33,775 bases of DNA from the NCBI GenBank assembly GCA_041671765.1, contig JBAZAX010000016.1, positions 1 to 33,775 on the forward strand, in the 5' to 3' direction. A model generated the notes under the pieces. That model did no database searches. It had not been told where the DNA came from and saw only the letters and a list, made by a program, of their open reading frames with translations. This document shows, piece by piece, positions 15,823 to 24,618 of this stretch. The translations under genes were made by a program, and so were the position numbers. The stretch comes from JBAZAX01 sp041671765 (lineage in GTDB: Bacteria > Babelota > Babeliae > Babelales > RVW-14). Numbering within the stretch: the stretch's first letter is position 1; every line of letters starts with the position of its first letter.

Positions 15823-18800
15823 TTATGACTGACGATTTCCAAATACTACTGGATCAGCGTTATTACGCCCATCGTTACGAGCGTCGATGTAACCAAGGTT
15901 GAGTGATTCACGAACATCGCCATTGATGTTACCTGGGTTGGATAAACGTACAATTCTGTCTGTAAGTTCAGGATACAGAACATTTTGTGTATCAAGATTT
16001 ACAAATCCGATTACCGGAGCGAATTGTGTTGAACCCAAGCAAACTGCCTTAGCCTGTTGTAATTGATATGGGTTGAAGCCGAAGTAATTGAACATTGCAT
16101 AACCGGTTGTGTTCCAATCGCCAACTACTGAAGCATCAAATGATACGGAACGTCCACCATTCCACTCCATAACCAATGCATCATCACTGACCAATGAGTT
16201 CAAGATGATTCCAGCTGAACCAAGGATTGTATAAGCTTCACCATTTGAAAGCTTACCGGCGTAATCCCAAATGTTTACAGGATAGAACTTTCGTGTTGTG
16301 CTACCATCCCAATTTGTCCAAGGGATGTTCATCAAGTTTCCACCACCACGAACAATTGCTTGGTTTCCACCAGCAAGACGCACTCTGTGGATTCCGGCTG
16401 GGCCGTAAGCCATGATTGATGCGGTTGAGTCAGAACCATCAGCAATGTTGCTGTGTTGGAAGATACCGTTCTTGATTTCTACAGATGTTCTGTAAACGTT
16501 ATAAAGAGGAGCTACCTGCCATGCATTGCCCTCTTCTTCATCGGTGCCAATTCCATCAGGTGTAAATACTGGGAAGCCATCGGAACCGATGACAGCCTTA
16601 CCGTCTGCATCAAGTACTGGGTTTACTTCTCTTAATGCATCACCATTAGGTTGTCCAGAAACCTTGTTGATCAAGCCGGCTGCAAGACCGAAGAAGCCTT
16701 CACGATTGATTTGGAACATAGCCTCAGGGCCGTTCATTTCAAGTGTGAATCTTACTTCGCCGTTTTCTAAATTGGTAGTGTTACCAACTTGGAATGTACC
16801 ACCTGACATATTCTCATCACCAACATAACATGCTGCTTGACGTTGAATGCTGAGTGTGATCGATGTTTGTGGGGTAAGCTTATCAGATTCTACTGATACA
16901 CGTACATCACCATTGATCAACATCTTAGCAGTCTTGTTCAACCAGATATCGCCTTTACCAATCAACTTGATTGTGTCATAGGCTGTTTGAGACAAGGAAG
17001 CGTATACGCCTGGGATTTCACGACCTTCAAATACGAATTGAGATTCGTCGTTGAAGTAAAGAACTACGCCGCCGTCTGACGCAACGTCACGTGATGGGAA
17101 GCGTATTGAAGCACCATCTTCAAGAACAAGTCTGACTTGTCCTGAGAATTCGATTTCTTGACGATATTCTGCTTGTCCAAATGCACTTAAATCAAGACAT
17201 GCGCCGGCAGGTACTCTGACTTCACAAGGTAAATCTGAGTAGAATGTCAGTCTGTTAACGCCATCTTTACTAAAGTCTGTTGTTGCAATCAATGGTAGAT
17301 TGTCAGCAACGATAAGATTGGAGTTAAGATTAATTGTCATATCACCAAGAGGAGCGATTGAGACATACTCTTTGCCAAGAAGATTCCAGGCGCTGAGTGA
17401 GTTTTCGTTCCAATCTCTGGATCCAAGACCAATTGTTCCACCCTTTTCTCCGAAGAGAACAGCGTGTGCACCTTCACCAATGAAGTGCTCTGTAAATAGG
17501 TCAGCTTCTGTCTTTTGTGAAACAATCTCACGTACGCGGGCTGCAATTGGCCAGTAGCCATCGCCACCTACGTTGACTGAGAATGGATCTGCCATTGTTG
17601 CACCGGCTACACGGAGCTGTTTGATATCATCTTCAGGCCCGATGTAGAACAAATATGTAGGACGTGCGATAGGAGCATCTGGGCTCTCTGTTGCACGTGT
17701 TAAGAACTTGCTGATTTCGCTTGTTACTGCTGATCTGATTGTAGATGCAGATCTTGCACCTTTAACTGTCTTCTTTAGACCTTTTGTTTGTGAAAGTGAA
17801 GGAAGTGGATCTCTTTGGTACCAACCAATTAACATCTCTTCTACACCGCTTTCATCAGCGCGTACTGTTCTTGTATTTTCAGCTTTATTATCAGCATATT
17901 TGCTTTGGTTTGCATCAATACGAACCAAACCGTTTGTTTCAACCGCACCGCGGGCTTCCATCATCTCTTGTGTAAGACCCCATGGTTGAACAGCATATGT
18001 CTTTGAGAAGACTCCTTGATCAGCAGGAATATCAAAAATTCCGCTGAATTGATAATCTCTGTAATAGAGATCATTATCCCAATCATTCCACAATAATTTT
18101 GCAATCATTGTGTCAAAATATGTTACAGGGGTTCTGTTATTACGTGTTGTAGGATCAAGAGGATCAAAACCACTTGCAGCAATTGTTACTTTGCCACCAT
18201 GACTGTCATAAATTATGCCATCTCTGACATACAATCCTGTTTCTAGAGAATCTGATGACATAGATGTAATTGGAGGAAGAACAGCTAAAGCGTCCTTATT
18301 CCAGCTACCAAATGTAATCAAATCACCATCAGAATTACCGGCTGGTGTTTGTTCGCCATTGCCTATGCAAAGCACGCCAGGATTTGCTGGATATGTTTCA
18401 TGCATTACATCAAGAGGGAAAATCAAGTGTGGCAATGCTGTTGAAATTGTTCTTGCATCATAAGGCATTGCTGGGAATGGATTTAATACTCCTGCAACGT
18501 CTGCATCTGCTTCAAGTGTTCCTGCATCAGCAAATGGGAATACCATAGCTGGAGCATCTGGATAGAATACTGAACTTGTTGTTGTCATTCTTGGCCAGCC
18601 AAGCATCATGTTACAATGTGCAGCTTCTGCATCAGGTTGGGAAAGCATAAACAAGTGATGTGCATTTTGGTTTTTGTAACTTACACCTACTAGCTCTGGA
18701 TATTCATCACCACGTAACAATGTTAATTGTGCTGTGGATGAAACTCCAGGAACTTCAACAGGCTTGTTGCCTTTGTATACGTTTACAAATGCACTTTCTG

Positions 18801-21603
18801 TTGCATAGTTGGATGACTCATCAGCCATTGGAGCATTCATACTGCTGAACTGCAATACACGACCAAAACCTTTGCCCAATGTATCAAGAATATCACCATG
18901 ATCAAAGAACTTGATATTGCTGTTGTTGTTACCTTCTACTCCTGTTAAACCAGGAATATCTCTTACAACAAAGCGTACACCTGATACGCAAGCAGATTCA
19001 TGTAATTCAAATGATGAATTGAAGAATCTGATTTCTGGCATACGGAATCTGTCTGGAGAGAATTCATAATTAGCATCTACATCATACTGGCTTGCTGTAA
19101 AGTAATAAACTTCACCGCCGGTATATGCTGGATCTGAGTTTGCAGGAATGCCATCAACATATTTAGATGCATCATCGTGACGCAAAATTGTATCAAACAA
19201 TTGTGCGTTAAAGTTAAGGAACATTGCTGGTGAGTTATAACGAGGATACAGTGTTCCATCTTTTAACAATGGACGATCAAAGTTTGCACCCAATGTTCTT
19301 GTACGCAAACCTAATACTGCTGGATATTGAACTTCACGTCCGGTGTGATCTCTTACAACTGACGACATTTCAATTGTTCCATTGTTGTAGAATGATGCGT
19401 AACTACGAGGAGCTGGATCAATTGCATAAGGATCAGAGTATATTGTTGTATTCAACATTCCATGAGTAGAAAGTTTACCTTCTACATCAAGAACATGGAT
19501 TCCTTCGCCTTCAGCTTGTACCATTTCGTTTGGATCAAGCTGCCATCCATTGTATGCTGCACCAACAACCTGTCCGTCAACTTTCTCACCAACGGCTAAT
19601 GCTTGATCATAGTCAAGTAATTTGTCGCCAATTGGATCGTCTAAGTATGGATCTTCAAGTCTTGCCCAGAAATTGAAAATGTATCCGAATGGTACATCAA
19701 CGTATGTGTCATATAAACCGGAATCTGCATTATAAATAGGCAATCTGCTTGCAGCCGATTCCATAAAGTATGCAACGCCATTACCACGAAGGAGAATTTG
19801 AGCATGTCTTGCGTTTTCACCCTTCAAGAATGGGTTACCTGCGGTATATTCACAAGATTCATCTGAGAATAATGATTCATCAACATTATCAATGATAAGA
19901 GCTGATGGGTTTCTCTTCTTGAGTAAAGAAGAATCCCCAAGATCAAATTCTGCAATTGGATCTACTTGATTTAACGCACCTGCAACATATGCCAAGCCTG
20001 TGTTATCATAAACATCCATAACACCGTTGATACCAATGATAAATCCATGGCGTACGTTTGATTCAACATTGTTATACCAAGCCCAATCATAGCCGTACAT
20101 TGTATCATCATAAGCATACCAATATGGATCGGATGCTAATGTACCATGGTTTTGTACATCGTTAATAACCCAAAGCAAACGTTTATTTGCTGGATCGTCA
20201 ACAACAGGTTTTGCTATTGTTGAATCTGCATAGTACTTATTATCAACAATATTAAATTTAGCAGTAATACCTGCTGGTACGCTGTAATCAACCAAGCTCT
20301 CAGCTACTTGAGTCTCAGGATTATATGTAAGAATAGAAGCATCTTCGAAGTCTGGAACATAGTGACCAGCAACGATAACTGCAGCATCGTTGAATGGATA
20401 TTTGTTAGCAATTTCGTAGTAATATGCATAAGGATTTTCTGCGCCAGGACCTTCTTCATATTCCCACTGCATATCATATGCACCCTTTAAGAAGAGAATC
20501 AAGCGGCCGGAACCAACCAAATTTGTTGGATCAAATGCCAAAGCGGCATGTCCGCCCAATTCTGTTCCGCCATTTTCCAAACCGGTTGTATTATCTGAAA
20601 GGTATGTGATTAATGAGTTGTAACCGACATAAACCATCGAACGTGCAGCTGGTGCACATAAGTTTTTACGTTCAAATACAACTTTATTTTGACCAGCAGC
20701 TACTTGTGCGTCTGTTTGGTCCATGCAAAGGAACACTTTTGTTCCTGCTGCATCATTTGAAAGGGCATCCCATGTAATTTCGCCCGTTACAGGATCAATA
20801 GAAATTCCATTAGTCTTATCAATGCCACCATCAAAAGAAACGATTGTTCCATCGGAAAGGATAAACTTTGTTTGTCCTGCACCTTTGAAAACAATTACCA
20901 TGTCATAAATGTCGCCTTCAGCTTTATTAGCACGCACATAACCATCACTATTGACGGTTTCTGAAGGAAGCTTGCCAACTTTACGACCTCTGAAAGTAAC
21001 GTCTGTTTGAACGTTGACAGTAAGATTTTTTCCTGTTGCAACGTTGAAAACAACCATTGAATAACCAGCACCTGGAGTAATTGTGTCGGTATATGGATCC
21101 GTATAATCTGAGATGTATGGCTCAAGAATTGTTGGAACCGTTTCGCCACTTTCTACAGCTGCTTCACTTTTTACAAAGTTAACAACAGCGTCAGCAGCTT
21201 GCACATCAATGTGAACATTACCATCGATTTTCAATGGACATTGAATTGGGAATCCATCTTCATCGAGAACTTCTGCACCATCTGCATCGTGCAATGTACC
21301 ATAAATATTTAATGTATTTTCTATAACTGAATCACAAACAGATACAGATTCAAAACTTGAATTCGTATCGTTATAACCGTAATCGATATTCCAAATACGG
21401 TCACCATCTACATAAACACCACCCGTTGTGGCAATAAGATATTCGCTGGTGGCATCTGGACTAGCTGGGTCCGGAAAAGTCACGCCGGCATCAAAAACAT
21501 CATCGCCAATCGGCATCCAATCTACTACATCCGCCCGGGTCACAACGAAAGGTAAACCCAAAAGCGCTGCGGAGAACAATAACATTCGCAGTTTTTTATT
21601 CAT
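15823..21603 (-). CDS. Giant exported protein (1926 residues), probable surface protein
   Basis: The longest gene in the window. An N-terminal signal peptide (MNKKLRMLLFSAALLGLPFV, cut near TRA|DV at 24-25) is followed by a mature acidic protein rich in Asp, Asn, Gly and Tyr. It has no transmembrane helices and few Cys. Many short strand patterns occur, clearest in the region around residues 1400-1650 (FSGQVRLVLEDGASIRFPS, GDIWLNKTAKMLINGDVRVS), which look like beta-helix rungs of adhesin or passenger domains. There is no C-terminal barrel (the end is VVFGNRQS), so it is not a classical autotransporter. AAGGAG lies 7 nt before the ATG. It is less AT-rich than its neighbours, as often seen in abundant proteins. 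A surface-layer or adhesin role, perhaps held by the porin encoded next, is inference; the family is unknown to me. Confidence 0.75.
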   Translation of the reverse strand: MNKKLRMLLFSAALLGLPFVVTRADVVDWMPIGDDVFDAGVTFPDPASPDATSEYLIATTGGVYVDGDRIWNIDYGYNDTNSSFESVSVCDSVIENTLNIYGTLHDADGAEVLDEDGFPIQCPLKIDGNVHIDVQAADAVVNFVKSEAAVESGETVPTILEPYISDYTDPYTDTITPGAGYSMVVFNVATGKNLTVNVQTDVTFRGRKVGKLPSETVNSDGYVRANKAEGDIYDMVIVFKGAGQTKFILSDGTIVSFDGGIDKTNGISIDPVTGEITWDALSNDAAGTKVFLCMDQTDAQVAAGQNKVVFERKNLCAPAARSMVYVGYNSLITYLSDNTTGLENGGTELGGHAALAFDPTNLVGSGRLILFLKGAYDMQWEYEEGPGAENPYAYYYEIANKYPFNDAAVIVAGHYVPDFEDASILTYNPETQVAESLVDYSVPAGITAKFNIVDNKYYADSTIAKPVVDDPANKRLLWVINDVQNHGTLASDPYWYAYDDTMYGYDWAWYNNVESNVRHGFIIGINGVMDVYDNTGLAYVAGALNQVDPIAEFDLGDSSLLKKRNPSALIIDNVDESLFSDESCEYTAGNPFLKGENARHAQILLRGNGVAYFMESAASRLPIYNADSGLYDTYVDVPFGYIFNFWARLEDPYLDDPIGDKLLDYDQALAVGEKVDGQVVGAAYNGWQLDPNEMVQAEGEGIHVLDVEGKLSTHGMLNTTIYSDPYAIDPAPRSYASFYNNGTIEMSSVVRDHTGREVQYPAVLGLRTRTLGANFDRPLLKDGTLYPRYNSPAMFLNFNAQLFDTILRHDDASKYVDGIPANSDPAYTGGEVYYFTASQYDVDANYEFSPDRFRMPEIRFFNSSFELHESACVSGVRFVVRDIPGLTGVEGNNNSNIKFFDHGDILDTLGKGFGRVLQFSSMNAPMADESSNYATESAFVNVYKGNKPVEVPGVSSTAQLTLLRGDEYPELVGVSYKNQNAHHLFMLSQPDAEAAHCNMMLGWPRMTTTSSVFYPDAPAMVFPFADAGTLEADADVAGVLNPFPAMPYDARTISTALPHLIFPLDVMHETYPANPGVLCIGNGEQTPAGNSDGDLITFGSWNKDALAVLPPITSMSSDSLETGLYVRDGIIYDSHGGKVTIAASGFDPLDPTTRNNRTPVTYFDTMIAKLLWNDWDNDLYYRDYQFSGIFDIPADQGVFSKTYAVQPWGLTQEMMEARGAVETNGLVRIDANQSKYADNKAENTRTVRADESGVEEMLIGWYQRDPLPSLSQTKGLKKTVKGARSASTIRSAVTSEISKFLTRATESPDAPIARPTYLFYIGPEDDIKQLRVAGATMADPFSVNVGGDGYWPIAARVREIVSQKTEADLFTEHFIGEGAHAVLFGEKGGTIGLGSRDWNENSLSAWNLLGKEYVSIAPLGDMTINLNSNLIVADNLPLIATTDFSKDGVNRLTFYSDLPCEVRVPAGACLDLSAFGQAEYRQEIEFSGQVRLVLEDGASIRFPSRDVASDGGVVLYFNDESQFVFEGREIPGVYASLSQTAYDTIKLIGKGDIWLNKTAKMLINGDVRVSVESDKLTPQTSITLSIQRQAACYVGDENMSGGTFQVGNTTNLENGEVRFTLEMNGPEAMFQINREGFFGLAAGLINKVSGQPNGDALREVNPVLDADGKAVIGSDGFPVFTPDGIGTDEEEGNAWQVAPLYNVYRTSVEIKNGIFQHSNIADGSDSTASIMAYGPAGIHRVRLAGGNQAIVRGGGNLMNIPWTNWDGSTTRKFYPVNIWDYAGKLSNGEAYTILGSAGIILNSLVSDDALVMEWNGGRSVSFDASVVGDWNTTGYAMFNYFGFNPYQLQQAKAVCLGSTQFAPVIGFVNLDTQNVLYPELTDRIVRLSNPGNINGDVRESLNLGYIDARNDGRNNADPVVFGNRQS

Positions 21604-21699
21604 CTAACTACTCCTTTTTTAGGACACACCTAAAAAACACAACTTCATAAAAACAATTCCTCAATTTGTGGACCTTTCTATGCCGCACCCTCCTTTCTT
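21604..21699. other. Proximal leader of the giant gene
   Basis: Gene-free part of the 585-bp spacer 21604-22188, transcribed as the last part of a long 5' leader. It contains the ribosome-site hairpin (21615-21637) and, on the minus strand, an isolated AAAGGAGG near 21687-21694 with no canonical start codon at a usable distance. Confidence 0.5.
21615..21637 (-). promoter_or_regulatory. Hairpin abutting the ribosome-binding site of the giant gene
   Basis: Minus-strand TTTTTTAGG, loop TGTGT, CCTAAAAAA: a perfect 9-bp stem immediately followed by GGAG, the core of the ribosome-binding site. The stem covers the A-rich upstream part of that site, so folding could modulate initiation or protect the transcript. 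Confidence 0.6.
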
Positions 21700-21849
21700 C
21701 TACTTAAAGTCTTTGAAACCAAAAACCTCAACTAAAACGTTAAGAAGTCTCGTAACATACCTAACTTCCGACCTAAAAATCTGATTTGATAAAGAGAAAC
21801 GTAAAGATATAAAGCAAGAAGATAAATTTGAATATGTGAATGTCTTCAT
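21700..21849 (-). CDS. Possible 49-residue leader ORF
   Basis: Within the leader of the giant gene, an ATG at 21849 preceded by AAAGGGGAGAGGAT opens a 49-codon frame. The protein starts MKTFTYSNLSSCFISLRFSL, is basic, and ends TAG at 21700-21702. It is unlike anything I recognise. The strong ribosome site and its position just downstream of a good promoter argue for translation. Its small size and lack of a clear codon signal argue against. It might serve as a regulatory leader peptide. Confidence 0.35.
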   Translation of the reverse strand: MKTFTYSNLSSCFISLRFSLSNQIFRSEVRYVTRLLNVLVEVFGFKDFK

Positions 21850-21898
21850 ATCCTCTCCCCTTTGTTACTACTCGTTCGAACTAGCTTCATTCATGATA

Positions 21899-21926
21899 AA
21901 ATTAGCCCTAATGCCACAAATGTCAA
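21899..21926 (-). promoter_or_regulatory. Probable sigma-70 promoter of the giant gene
   Basis: Minus-strand TTGACA (21926-21921), 16-nt spacer, TAATTT (21904-21899). It predicts a leader of about 290 nt before the ATG at 21603. From 21927 to 22060 I see nothing beyond AT-rich spacer. Confidence 0.6.
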
Positions 21927-22060
21927 GGCCATTTTTTCACGCTATTGCTAAACTTTATATTTCAGAAGTGTCAATTTTATTACTGCAAGTTAACTTTTTA
22001 TTGATTTATATAACTTTATTTTCGTTTTTTCTTTACAAAATATTTATTACATTTAAGGTA

Positions 22061-22089
22061 TTGATACCGACGTAAAATTCAAATAACAT
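22061..22089 (+). promoter_or_regulatory. Probable promoter of the aminotransferase-tmk unit
   Basis: TTGATA (22061-22066), 17-nt spacer, TAACAT (22084-22089), about 100 nt before the ATG at 22189. Motif match only. Confidence 0.4.
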
Positions 22090-22188
22090 CATCACTATTT
22101 CTACCTCTTAAAAATTAAGTGGTTCCATTAAACCAAAAGACCACAAAAAAAGTAAAGAGTTTTGAAATTTTTTTTTAAGGAGTTTTAA

Positions 22189-23415
22189 ATGAGCAAGCAA
22201 AACATTACATTTTTCTCACTTGCACGACAAGTAAAAAATCTCGAAACCCAAATTAAATTAGCAATTGATTCCGTCCTCCAAAGCCAACAATTTGTTGGTG
22301 GAAATTTTGTAACACAGTTTGAAGAAAAAATGGCAAAACATCTTGGAGTAAAACACGTGATTTCGTGTAACTCCGGTACGGACGCACTTTGGATTGCCGT
22401 AAAAGCACTAGGTACACAACCGGATTCAATTGTTTTAACAACACCATTTTCGTTCATTGCTTCGTCAAGTGAAATTGCCGCTCACAGAGCTCATCCTGTT
22501 TTTATAGATATTGACCCAAAAACTTTAAATATCTGCCCAAACAATTTGCGCAATTGGCTACAAGAAAATGCCGAAATAAAAAATGGAAAAACTGTTCATA
22601 AAAAAACAGGCCAACTAATTGAAGGTATTGTTGCCGTTGATATTTTTGGACAATGCGCAGATTATGACCCAATCAAACAAATTGCAAATGAGTGGAACCT
22701 TTGGATAATTGAAGATACGGCACAAAGCATTGGTGCTGAATACAAGGGACAAAAAGCAGGAACAATAGGAAACGTTGGATGTTTTTCATTTTATCCAACA
22801 AAAAATCTTGGGGCCTATGGTGACGGCGGATGCTGCGCAACCAATGATTCAGAACTCGCTGAAAAAATTCTACGCTTACGTAACCATGGACGTAAATCTC
22901 ACTACAATTATGAAGAACTTGGTATCAACAGCAGGCTTGATGCTATGCAAGCCGCAATTTTAAACGTAAAGCTTGATTACATAGACCAGTGGAACGCACG
23001 CAGACAAGAAATTGCAGCAATGTATGAAAAGGGACTTTCCGGAATCAATTTCATTAAAGCTCCAAAGGCGATACTTGGCAAGCATGTTTACCACCAATAC
23101 TCCATTCAAATAGTTGATGCAAATGGCTTGATAACACGTGATATGGTAGAAAAATATTTGGCAGAAAACGGCGTACAAACAAGAATATTTTATCCTCAGT
23201 CATTAAACAGAATCCCGTTTTTGAATACACGAAAAGAAATTTTTGAAGAATGTCCCGTTTCTGTTAAACTCGAAAGCACAATTTTGGCTCTTCCAATTTG
23301 GCCTGAAATGGAAAATTCTGAAGTGCAGTATGTTATTGAAACAATCAAAAATATGCAAACAAGTCTGTTAAACATCCCAAATGCAAACGGACAGATTAAT
23401 GCAGCCACACGATAA
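22189..23415 (+). CDS. DegT/DnrJ/EryC1 family PLP-dependent aminotransferase
   Basis: Transfers an amino group, usually from glutamate, to a nucleotide-linked keto-sugar. The 408 residues show family landmarks: CNSGTDALWIAVKALG (cofactor phosphate), VDIFGQCADYDPI, IIEDTAQSIGAEYKGQKAG and FYPTKNLGAYGDGG with the Schiff-base lysine at K205. RNHGRKSHYNYEELGINSRL then reaches the substrate site. Length is normal. AAGGAG lies 6 nt before the ATG. No other sugar-nucleotide genes are nearby, so the product (surface polysaccharide, glycan or lipid A sugar) cannot be named. It overlaps tmk and probably shares a transcript with it. Confidence 0.92.
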   Translation: MSKQNITFFSLARQVKNLETQIKLAIDSVLQSQQFVGGNFVTQFEEKMAKHLGVKHVISCNSGTDALWIAVKALGTQPDSIVLTTPFSFIASSSEIAAHRAHPVFIDIDPKTLNICPNNLRNWLQENAEIKNGKTVHKKTGQLIEGIVAVDIFGQCADYDPIKQIANEWNLWIIEDTAQSIGAEYKGQKAGTIGNVGCFSFYPTKNLGAYGDGGCCATNDSELAEKILRLRNHGRKSHYNYEELGINSRLDAMQAAILNVKLDYIDQWNARRQEIAAMYEKGLSGINFIKAPKAILGKHVYHQYSIQIVDANGLITRDMVEKYLAENGVQTRIFYPQSLNRIPFLNTRKEIFEECPVSVKLESTILALPIWPEMENSEVQYVIETIKNMQTSLLNIPNANGQINAATR

Positions 23416-24070
23416 TCCAATCGCTAGCGGCAATCTTGTTACCAAGATTAGCGGTAGCAAATTTATAACCATCGAAGGCATTGATGGTTGCGGCAAATCT
23501 ACCTTGGCAAAAAATCTAGCTGATGCGCTTGTTAAAACAGGCGCATCGGTTGTTTTGACCAAAGAACCCGGCGGATCAGAACTTGGCATAGCCCTGCGTA
23601 AAATTTTACAAGAGCAAAAAGATCCTGTGTGCGAAAAAGCCGAATATCTGCTATTCGCAGCAGACAGAGCTCAGCACTTCAAGCAAATAATTCAACCGGC
23701 CCTTATAAACAATAAAATAGTTATCTCTGATCGCTGGTGTGACTCATCTGTCGCCTATCAGGGCTATGGACGCGGACTTGGTATTGAAATGATCAAAACT
23801 ATAAATGCCTGGGCTACACAAGAACTAATCCCTGATTTAATTTTTTATATTCGAATTGATGCCCAAACGGCTTTTGATAGAATAAAAAAAAGAAACTTGG
23901 AATTGACTGCATTTGAAAAAGAGAAAGTAGAATTCTGGACACGCGTTGAACATGGGTATGAAGAACTTTTTATGAATAATAAAAATGTTATTGTACTTGA
24001 TGGAAAAATGACACAAGAAGAACTTTTGCAACAAGCAATTAACAGATATCAGTATTTATTTCAAAAATAA
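23381..24070 (+). CDS. tmk: Thymidylate kinase
   Basis: Phosphorylates dTMP to dTDP for DNA synthesis. The P-loop reads FITIEGIDGCGKSTLAKNLA. The DR motif and substrate site follow as LTKEPGGSELG, LFAADRAQHF and ISDRWCDSSVAYQGYGRG, and the lid region lies near RIKKRNLE. The start is uncertain: ATG 23381 or ATG 23399 (closer to a weak GGAC site) both give an unusually long leader before the P-loop. Both overlap the aminotransferase end. In many bacteria tmk is directly followed by holB; here the GIY-YIG element sits between them. Confidence 0.93.
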   Translation: MQTDRLMQPHDNPIASGNLVTKISGSKFITIEGIDGCGKSTLAKNLADALVKTGASVVLTKEPGGSELGIALRKILQEQKDPVCEKAEYLLFAADRAQHFKQIIQPALINNKIVISDRWCDSSVAYQGYGRGLGIEMIKTINAWATQELIPDLIFYIRIDAQTAFDRIKKRNLELTAFEKEKVEFWTRVEHGYEELFMNNKNVIVLDGKMTQEELLQQAINRYQYLFQK

Positions 24071-24106
24071 TTTATCTATCATGACAAAACAAATATAACA
24101 CCCTAT

Positions 24107-24138
24107 TTTTGTCATCCTGAACTTGATTCAGGATCTAA
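24107..24138 (+). repeat. Left inverted terminus of the GIY-YIG element
   Basis: 32 bp, exact reverse complement of 24504-24535, containing the 8-bp-stem hairpin. Confidence 0.9.
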
Positions 24139-24161
24139 AAACCGTGATTCCTAAGTACGCT

Positions 24162-24530
24162 ATGAACTCGAAAATTTACGCCGTTTACATTGTCACTAAC
24201 AAACCAAATGGAGTCCTATATATTGGATTCACCAACAATCTTAAACGACGCATTCTTGAACACAAGATTGGAATTGTAGATGGTTTTACAAAAAAGTATG
24301 TGTTGAAAAAATTGGTCTATGCAGAACAATTCAAATATGTTAACAATGCAATTGCAAGGGAAAAACAACTCAAAGGCTGGCTCAGAAAATGGAAATTAGA
24401 CTTAATTGAAAAACAAAATCCAGAATGGAAAGATTTATACGAAACGTTTTTTGGACCTATGGAACCTGAGAGGATAGTAAGAGAGATGTTGGAAACAAAT
24501 AGATTAGATCCTGAATCAAGTTCAGGATGA
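24162..24530 (+). CDS. Single-domain GIY-YIG endonuclease
   Basis: Start set at ATG 24162, because the longer frame from 24123 would translate the left terminal repeat. The 122-residue protein has the full GIY-YIG core: YAVYIVTNKPNGVLYIGFTN, NLKRRILEHK with the catalytic Arg, and REKQLKGWLRKWKLDLIEKQ with the catalytic Glu, then NPEWKDL. This is the small UPF0213-type nuclease class, with no DNA-binding or UvrC domains. Known GIY-YIG enzymes cut one DNA strand through a metal ion. The C-terminus RLDPESSSG is translated from the right terminal repeat, so gene and repeat move or evolve as one unit. Physiological role of this class is not settled. Confidence 0.88.
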   Translation: MNSKIYAVYIVTNKPNGVLYIGFTNNLKRRILEHKIGIVDGFTKKYVLKKLVYAEQFKYVNNAIAREKQLKGWLRKWKLDLIEKQNPEWKDLYETFFGPMEPERIVREMLETNRLDPESSSG

Positions 24531-24535
24531 CAAAA
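24504..24535 (-). repeat. Right inverted terminus of the GIY-YIG element
   Basis: 32 bp, exact reverse complement of 24107-24138. It supplies the GIY-YIG stop codon (TGA at 24528-24530). Confidence 0.9.
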
Positions 24536-24618
24536 CATAGGAAAAATTTTAAAAAAACTGCTGCGCGAACACCAACAGATTGCGCAATCATGATCATAAA
24601 AAGATTGAAAACTTTAAC

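Larger units (their letters stand above)
24107..24535 (+). mobile_element. GIY-YIG element with 32-bp perfect inverted termini
   Basis: 24107-24138 and 24504-24535 are perfect 32-bp inverted repeats, each itself a hairpin (ATCCTGAA, 5-nt loop, TTCAGGAT). Just outside them the flanks still match inverted (ATAGG beyond one extra base). Between them lies only the GIY-YIG gene. The right terminus encodes the last residues and the stop codon. The 429-bp unit separates tmk from holB. Solo and paired copies of the same hairpin occur elsewhere in the window. I infer a mobile or formerly mobile unit; no target duplication was recognised. Confidence 0.6.

Noticed and set aside
15823..21603. Classical autotransporter
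   Set aside because: The protein has no C-terminal barrel and does not end in an aromatic residue.
21615..21695. 26-codon GTG frame after AAAGGAGG in the giant-gene leader
   Set aside because: The GTG overlaps the ribosome-site core, so spacing is too short for initiation; kept only as an unexplained ribosome-site-like motif.
21836..22075. 79-codon plus-strand ORF, hydrophobic
   Set aside because: AT-rich spacer sequence gives chance hydrophobic codons; no ribosome site, and it overlaps the promoter and leader of the giant gene.
24123..24161. Longer N-terminus for the GIY-YIG protein
   Set aside because: It would be translated from the terminal repeat; the GIY-YIG core begins right after ATG 24162.
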